A DNA stretch of 64,000 bases from Chelydra serpentina (Eukaryota; Chordata; Testudines; Chelydridae): assembly GCA_037349315.1 (NCBI GenBank), contig JBAIAC010000007.1, positions 9,362,001 through 9,426,000 on the forward strand, given 5' to 3'. Both the position numbers and the translations under genes were made by a program. The notes under the pieces were generated by a model, which saw only the letters and a program-made list of their open reading frames with translations, searched no databases and was not told the origin of the DNA. Position 1 is the stretch's first letter; every line of letters begins with the position of its first letter. This document shows positions 54,001 to 63,000 of this stretch, in pieces.

Positions 54001-57000
54001 CTAGCACTGGAGGAAACACAGCTAGAATACTACATTCAGTTTTGGGCCCCTCAGTAGTCAAAAAATGTGAACAAATAGGAGGGGATATAGAGATGAAAAA
54101 TGCTGGAGGGGTTCACTTCTAAGGAAATATTAAAATAAAAGAGTATGTAGAGCTTTATTAAACAATTGCTAAGGTGGAGGGATACAACTGTTTACTGGTA
54201 GTGGAATGCCATAGAGGAAGAGGTCTTGTTTAGAGTGGTCCATGAGGATGATAATTCATGTGACCCAAGATGTACATAGGCAGCACAGTATTCATCAGCA
54301 AGACGTCGAAAAACATGCTGGTGACCTGCACAAAGAGCTCAGCTTGAGTCTCCATTGTATTAGCACCAATGGCTGAGGATACAGAGGAAACATCTGTTAA
54401 GGTAGCTGAGGTTGCACTATGCACCACTGTGATGAGGAAGCTCTCTCACGCTGTGCTACAAATACTGTCCATTATATAGTGATGGAATCTGCTGCTTTGC
54501 TGATGGCTCAAGTGTCATGTGTGTATTCCATGGAAAGAGGTATATTTCATAATTTTATTTTATAATTTTACTTAATAATCTAGTTTAAATTAATCTTATG
54601 TTCATAAATTGAGCTTCTCTCAGAAATTGGGTGTGTTTCGCATGAAGAAGTGATTGTTTTTTTCTGCAGTGTATGTATGTCTTCTGATCTTTGTAGAATG
54701 CATAGATATAAGGTAATGCAGTTATCAACATAACTGATTTTTACATTTGGTTAGGCATCAGGACCAGTTTCAGATGTAATTTTGGAATCAGACGTGAAAC
54801 AACAGAATGGTGAAAGCTGTACAAAGAAGTTTGAGAAAGACAGAGATTTGCCCTTAGATACTTTATTAGAGAGGTAATTTTTAAATGGCAAAATACGCAC
54901 ACTGAGAGATAATACTATACTAAAACGTTACAAGTAAATTGGAAATTTCATATATCGGGACTATTTTTGCTATGCTGAATTCTGTTCTCTACTTATTCTT
55001 CTAAATTTTGTGCCTTAATTTATCTTACTAAACAGTCACTCACAGTAGTATCCAAATGTAAATTAGATCTCTATAACAAGGAAATTAGTGGATTTAGTGA
55101 TTTTTCTGCTTTTCTCTCTTCCGTAGTTAGAGGAAGCTTTGCTTTTGGGTGTGTGTATGTGCCTGAATATGATGAAGCCAAACATTCTGGGCCAAATTTC
55201 CAGAAATTCATTGTTCGTTACACACAAAAAACCCATGTTTGAGCCTGAAGTTAGACATTTGCACACACAAATCAGGTAGCTAAGTGAGCAATTATTCCAT
55301 TATAAACACAAATGCTTATTCATGTAAAATTTGGAATTTAGGTAAAAAAACCAATTACATGGGCAAATTGCTGAACTTACTTTAATTGCCATTAAAATAA
55401 TGGCAATTAAAGTAATTATTCAGCAAGTCACAACCCCAATTATTTTTCCTTTCCTGTCTTCTATTAAAGTAAAGTTGATACTGTCTAAGAACTATTGCAT
55501 CTTTTCCTAGCTTTGATACACAGAGGAATAATCTCGAACTTCATTTACAAAGAATCAGAGATGAAGTAGAGTCTCCTTTTACTGATGAAATAAAAGACAC
55601 CTCATGCCTTCAGAATAAGCTGCTAGATCTACAGGTAAATATTGATCATTTTGAAGAATATGTTGCTTGTCTACAATTTGTATGATATGTTAGGAAGAGG
55701 AGGTTAAATTACTCTCTTTTGAGGCCCTCTCTTTCAAGGTACTGAGCACACTGCTGAGGGGTAATGCGCGTCCCCAACTGCCATTGGCTTCAGTGGGAGT
55801 TGAGGACATTCATCAGTCATAGGAAGGCTCAGCTCTTTGCAAGATTGAGGCCTTACACGGCAGTGGAATGTAGCTGAGAGGAGAGTTTGGATCATTGTGT
55901 GCAAAATTACTCCGGCACTATTGTAGTTTGAGAGGATCTGAATTGTTTGTAAATAATTATTATAAACATTATTTTGTTATGCTCTATATTTACTACACAC
56001 AAAAAACTATGTTAAAAGAACATTGAAGTTGCAAAATCAAAACTGCTCCTCCATATTATACTCCTGGGGGAATTTGTGCCAAAAAATTAAAAATTCTGTG
56101 CACAATATTTTAAAATTCTGCAAAATTCTGTCTATTTTATTTGTCAAAATAACACAATATAATCACACCAGCTTCAATTATTTTTGGTAATTTATTTCAA
56201 AATACCTGTCAGCAAGTATGTCTGTAACAATACAGACAACAAAAAAGATTCAGGAAATGTTTTTTTGACAAATAGATTCCTTACTAGGCATATTAATACA
56301 GAACTCTGAGTAATAATTCATTTAAACTACAATACAGAACCGTATTTCCCTGACTTGGGGGAGTCGGGTAATGGAGGAGCTGAGGGAGAGGGAAGTAAAT
56401 TGCTGGGAAGGAGACACGGGGGTGAACTTGGAGGGTTGTTGGGTATGGGTGGGAAAATTATGGAACAGGTTTCTTTTGCGGGGGAGGGAGGGATTGTTAG
56501 AGAGCTTCCCCCATGCAGACCCTGGCTGACCTCTAGCCTCTCCCATTCAGTCAGGCACATCTGGACCCCCTGTCCACATGTGTCCCTTCACCTCCACTCA
56601 GACATCCACTCCTCCCCATCATGTGGACCTGCACCCCCAGTCCCTGTGTGTCCCTGTCCCCCTCTCCCCCTGTCCCCATGTGTCTCTGTGCCCCCACTCA
56701 ACCAGCTCCTGTTCCTATGTGTCCCTGCCCCCTTTCCCCATGTGCATCTGTGCTCTCACTCGGCCACCCCCTGTCCCTATGTAGCTCTGCACTCCCTCCC
56801 CCATCACCATGTGGCTCTGCATCTCCCTCCCACCTGTGGCCCTGTGCCTCCATTCCTATTCAGCCCCTGCCCCAGTCTGTTCTCTCCCACTAGCCCTTAT
56901 GAGCCCCTGTCTGACCCCCCACAACACTCCACGGTGTCTGTCTCCCCAGAGCCCCTGTCTCCTGACCTTGCCTGACAGGCGTTCCAAAGAAGGCTCTCCC

Positions 57001-60000
57001 TTTCTTTTCCCTAGCTGGCTGGGAGCTGCTGCTCTGTGCTAGCACCACAGCGCCCTCTGGTGGGAAAAAGGCAGAACTGAAGCAACATTTGAGCAGAAGC
57101 TTTTTTCTGCGCAAAAAAATAAAAAATATGCGTGGCTCATTAATTATGTGCGTACGCAGTAGTGCAGAATTCCCCCACGGGTAATATTACTCTTCTGTGA
57201 TGCCTAGGCCTTAAAATGGGGCCACTAAGAGTACAGGAGAGTTTCCTTGCTCTTAGTTCCACTTGGTGCCACACTTGCCCCTGACAACCAGGAGGAACAA
57301 TTGCAGGGAAAATCCTATTAAGCCTCTGCGCCCTGGGATGGAGCATTTTCAGTCACTCTCTGAGCATGGCAGATGCACAGTCCAATCACTTGTAGGAGTT
57401 GTGAGGGTGTGAAGCATACTCACTGCAGACACAATTTTCAGAGAATTTATGTGCTGAACTCTAACAAGTTTCTACTGAGTATGTGCAAACCAAGCTAGTT
57501 CAAAGGATTATAAATTGGCCAAATTTGGGTGAATTTTCAAAGGGGGATGGTAAAAGGCACATCTGACCCTCCTGTAAAATTTCAAATCCTTGCTACAAAG
57601 CATGGAGGCATTGGAGCTTCTCAGTGAAATGGTCGTAAGAATTTTTGTAAACATGGGTAAAACTATGTAATTTTTTCCCTTATCTTGTTCTGAAAAATGG
57701 CTGAAACTTAAAAAACAAAAAACAAACAACAAACAAAAAAGCCTGAGGCACCTGACATGGAAAATTCACAATATGTGATGCTTCCAGCTCTGTCTATAAT
57801 AACTCCTCTAAAGATAATTTTCAAAATTGACCAGTTTGTTTGCACAATATGATGCCGTTTGAATGAATTAAATGTATGTATCTTCTTTTAGGTCATAGAG
57901 AGTAAAGCTAATTCTTGTTGGACACAGTTTGAAATTATTGCATCTAAGTTAGAAAATCTTATGGATGACACAGGGAAGCCTGTTATCTCTGAAACACGAA
58001 ACAGATTTAACAGAGAGTGGAGTGAACTTCAGATTATTCTAAATGCCAGGTATAAAATATCATTTTACTTTGAGAAATTAGTATGTCATCATATAATTAA
58101 AGAATGTATTGTATAGTGTATATATTGCATTGTAAGGCATAGTTAGGATTGTATATTCTGCTCGAACTCTGACATTTTCCAGTTTAAACATACAAACGTA
58201 ACATGATCTTAATGTATTTTTATGGAGTATTATATGCCCTATGTTAGCGGTTCTCAAACTGTGGGTCGGGACCCCAAAGTGGGTCATAACCCCATTTTAA
58301 TGGGGTTGCTAGGGCCAGCATTAGACTTGCTGGGACCCAGGGCTGAAGCTGAAGCCTGAACTCCATTTCCACCTTGGGCAATGGGGCTTGGGCTGCAGCC
58401 CCCTCTCCCTCCACCCGGAGCGACAGGGCTTGATCTGCGGCCCCCTTTCCCCTCACCCAGAGCGGCAGGGCTCGGGCTCCGAACCCCACCCCCAGGGGTC
58501 ATGTAGTAACTTTATTGTCAGAAGTGAGGTTGCGGTGCAATGAAGTTTGAGAACCCCTGCTATATATGCTACGTATAATATACCATAGGCAATTAGAGAT
58601 ACTTACACTAAGAACCATAATAAACAAATCTCTATCTTATAAGAACATAAGAATGGCCATACTGGGTCAGACCAAAGGTCCATCCAGCCCAGTATCCTGT
58701 CTTCCGACAGTGACCAATGCCAGGTGCCCCAGAGGGAATGAACAGAACAGGTAATCACCAAGTGATCCATTCCCTGTCACCCACAACCAAGTTCTGGCAA
58801 ACAGAGGCTAGGGACAACATCCCTGTCCATCCTGGCTAATAGCCATTGATGGACCTATCCTCCATGAACTTATCTAGTTGTTTTTTGAACCCTGTTATAG
58901 ATTTGGCCTTCACAACATCCTCTGGCAAGGAGTTCCACAGGTTGACTGTGCGTTGTGTGAAAAAATACTTGCACTTTATAAGACCACTTTATAGTATCCC
59001 CAAGTTTTCTAGTACAATTTTTTTCAACCTTTGAGTTCAAATCTTTGGAATTGGTCCTGCTCCTATTTAAGTCTGTGGTAAAAGTTCTGTTGACATCAGT
59101 GAATTGCTCCCAAAGTCTATTAGCTAATTTTTGGTTTACAGTAAAATTGTGCTTTTTGCCCTGAAATATGTGCAGGATCTCTTCTTGCCAGCTTTTCCTG
59201 TTCATGTTTATTTACCTTTCTTGTAGAATGAAGTCTTTAAAGATTGCTTTGGAAGTTGTTTCGCCAATAGAAAATGAATTCATTCTTCTATATGACTCAG
59301 ACAAGCAACTCCACAGAAAGGACATTCACCAATTTACTCTGACAAATATTGATCTCATTTATGGAGAACTGAAGGTAAGGAAAAACACAAAGCCCACATC
59401 TTAGTTTTCATATGTGAATACAAGGTGAAACTCTGCAAAAAATAGACATTTGTACATGCAAGGGCTGGATAACTGCGTGGGATTTCTCACTCAGGGATTT
59501 GGGAATAGCTTCCAGTAGTGTGAGGATTTTTTGACCCTTCTGACCTTTTACAGCATGCTGCCCTCTTCTCTCTGAATAACATTGCTATACACCAGTTGTA
59601 CCCAAGTGTACACCGATGGTACCCATTCAAAATGGAGTCACAAATAGTCCTTGCTCATAAATGTCTTTTTCTCATCCAAAATGGCATTGGCCCAATCTAG
59701 CTATTTAGTATTAGGCTTTCTGAGTTGAGGAAGCTCCTGCTGCTGCAAGCATGATCAGTAACCTTTTCTGTGGGTCTTACCATCCAAAACCAGCTCCCCA
59801 AAGATTCTTAGAGTCAACCTACTATGTGGTGTAATTCAGATTACAAAATATTTCAGTAGACTATTATTACAACCCTGAGACGCTCCCCCTGCTGAACACT
59901 CACCAGGCTGCAGTATCTTGGGTCCCACATAGCCTCTGCTTGCTAAGGCTGAGCAGAGTTTAGATATTGTCTCTCTGGCACTGGACTACTGGGCACACAC

Positions 60001-63000
60001 TCTGGGTGCAGACCCTATGTCTGACCCCCTTCTTGGCAGTGGGGACCATATAGTCCAATTGCCTAGGCTCTGAAACTGACTCCAGTTATCTCAAGCTCTT
60101 GAGGTAGCTGCTGCATGCCCCCAGAGGTCCACCAAAGCTGCGGACCCTCTGTTTTCCTGTTTTGTTCTTCAGGGAGTGCATGATACTGTAACCAAGTAAC
60201 AGACCCTGCAGCGGGATTTCTCAGCACACCCACATTTTACTTTTAGAGAAAATATAAGACTCCCTGTGTAGGGTTGCCAACTTTGTAATATATAAAAACT
60301 GAACACTCCAGCAGGAGTGCCAGAACCTCCCCTGCCCCATCCCTTTCCCCTGAGGCCCCCTGCCCTGCCTTGTCCCCCCAGATCCCACCCCTGCCCTGCC
60401 TCTTCCCCCAAGGCCCTGCTTCTGCCCCACCCCTTCCTCCTGAGGTCTCACTCCTGTTCACTCCTCTTTCCCCTTCCCTCTGTCGATCGCTGCTCTTTCC
60501 TCTCCCTCCCTCCCTGTGTTGGTCAGGAGGGACTCACCTGCAGAGCACACAGTGCAACCGGGAGCCAATCACCATTACAGCTTTTTTTTCAGCTGATTGG
60601 CCGAGCCCAGGTCCGGACCACGCTCTCCGGATGGAAATTTAAAAAAAAGCAGCAACCTCTCCCAGAGAAGCCCAATACCAAGCAACAAGCTACTTAAAAG
60701 ACCCAGAAAAAGCCCAAAACTAAGCAAGAAGCAACTTGAAGAAATCATAAGCCAACTCCGCTTAAAACAAGCGGAAATTGGCGTGTTTTAAGCGGACGTA
60801 GCCATAAGGTTTTGATCAGTCCTTTCAGGGTCATAAGATCCTCCTGTGCTCCTCCTCCTGACCAGTCTTGCCTTCTTGTTCTGGTTCATGAGAGAGAGCT
60901 ACCAAGAGCAAACTTTTGTCCTTTCATAACTTTCCAGTCCCCTCTATCATGTGACCCTCCTGGTCATCCTCAAAGCTCCCCTCTAAAGTCCCATATCAGG
61001 TGATCAGTTGCTTGATTTATTGCCCACCTGAAGTCCAAACTGGAAAAACTGGTTACGTGCACCTTGGCCACCCTGTTTAACATACCCGCTGCACTGCCAG
61101 GGCAAAGTCATTCACTGTTAATGTCTTTTGATTGTCCTGTAGCAGTTTCCAGACAGGCTATGTGAAACATGACGCGGTCTCTGTCAGCAAATGGCGGATT
61201 CAATACACACTCAGACATAGTGAGTTTATAAATCAATTAGAAGTCATAGGTTTTACAATAGGCCGATTTTCCCAAACTGTCACAAATATAGCGTGTTTGT
61301 GACACTTCTCAGGAGTACGGGGTTGTGAGGCACCTCACCGCCATCCGCCATTAGTGTGAGGAACTCTTGTCTGTGCCCGCTGTGGATCAGCTCCCTGAAA
61401 CTACCAGCCTCTGGCAACACAAGCACTGCCTGCCAGGCATCTGCTGCCCATACTGTCTCTCACTAGGTTAGCAATATGCACACACCATCCATTGAGTCCT
61501 CCCAGCGTCCACCTGGAGTACCCGACCCCTCTTCCAAACACAGAGCCCTTAGATTCGCTACTCCCAAGGAAATAGTACACACCAGCTTGCACAGTTCAAC
61601 TCAGGATCGCCACTCCTCTTAATACATAGTGCACATATCTATATATATAGATATATGTATGTATGCATTAGGGAGAGAAAAAAACAAGGATATGTTTATC
61701 AAAGAACAAAGATTCAAATGATAGAGAATGAGAATATTGGAACTGGATGCATGGGAAACAAAATCATAACATGCTTTCTAGAGCAGTGGTTCTCAAACTT
61801 TTTTTTTCGCAGACCACTTGAAAATTGCTGATGACCACTTAATGATCTTTTCAAATGTTATTTGCACCGTTAGCTAACTATTGTAAAGCGCTTTGGATAA
61901 AAGCGCTATATTAAAAAAACCAATAATAATTAACTATTAATTAGTGCACGGCTCCACTAATTAGGTGGGGGGCCCTTCATTCTCTCATGTGCCGCTGCCC
62001 AGGTACGCACCTTAAAGGGAAATATCTGTGGACCACCTGAATGGAGCTCACAGACTACTGGTGGTCCAAGGGCCACAGTTTGAGAACCTCTGTTCTAGAG
62101 CCTACACTTTACTAAGAATGCATTCCCCAATCTCCTGCAAAATAGCTTACCCTGAGTCCTCTTCCCAGCGTTTTACACTAGGTTGACTGAAATCCCTTCT
62201 TGTAAGATCAAGCCCACTGGTGGCTTGTCCTTACAAACTGAAGGTTCCAAGGGGCATCAACTGAAGGAACCAAGGGGGGAGTTCATCTGCACCCCAGATA
62301 TAGTTTCAAATGTTCATAGTCTTACTCCTAAACAGGATTACCTCTGCTGCTTTTGTTTTTCCTGCAACCTCTGCTGTCTATTGATTATTATTTTGCTCAG
62401 ACTGTGAATGGGCATTCATTGGAAACCATACAATATTTGACCAGTGAGAGCGAGATAAGCATCTCTTCTCCCTCCCTTCCAGGAGTATGTGGATTACCTG
62501 TTGGTGACCTGGGTTAATTCACAGACCTAGAAAACATAATTTTTAGTATATATGCACAACTCTTCACATATTTTCCATACAAACACCTTGGAATGATTAT
62601 GATGACCAGTGTGATACAGGCTTTCATTAGACACCTTACATGATAGTCTATGGTGGACAAGTATGTAAATATCAGACCCAGGGGATTCCTGTACCGCTGT
62701 GCCATCTGCCAGTTGGCATCAAGAGTTCTTTGGGTCACAGTGTTATTTCTGAAGAAGCAAGAAGTCTGATGTATATGTTTGTTCTCTGTTAAGATTTAGC
62801 GTATATTTAATGAAAAGACCAAACAGCAAAACCCCAAAGACATTCTTCTTCATGCTGTTAATGTTGTCAGATTTATTTTGGGTCAGTCTCATTTTTTTCC
62901 AGCCATATGTTTTGCTTGGAATATGAGATACAGTTTCTCTTTCGCTTTGCTAACCCGGCTGTGGTTCTCTCAATTTCAGAAGGTCCAGAGCTGTATAGTA

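Noticed and set aside
56355..56975. 206-codon open frame, Cys/Pro/Ser/His-rich
   Set aside because: Degenerate tandem repeat inside a transposon; no domain and no splice context.
62878..62979. Extension of exon 29 upstream, with an ATG at 62878
   Set aside because: Sequence before 62980 is a pyrimidine-rich intron end with CAG, phase 0 continues from exon 28, and similarity starts only at the acceptor.
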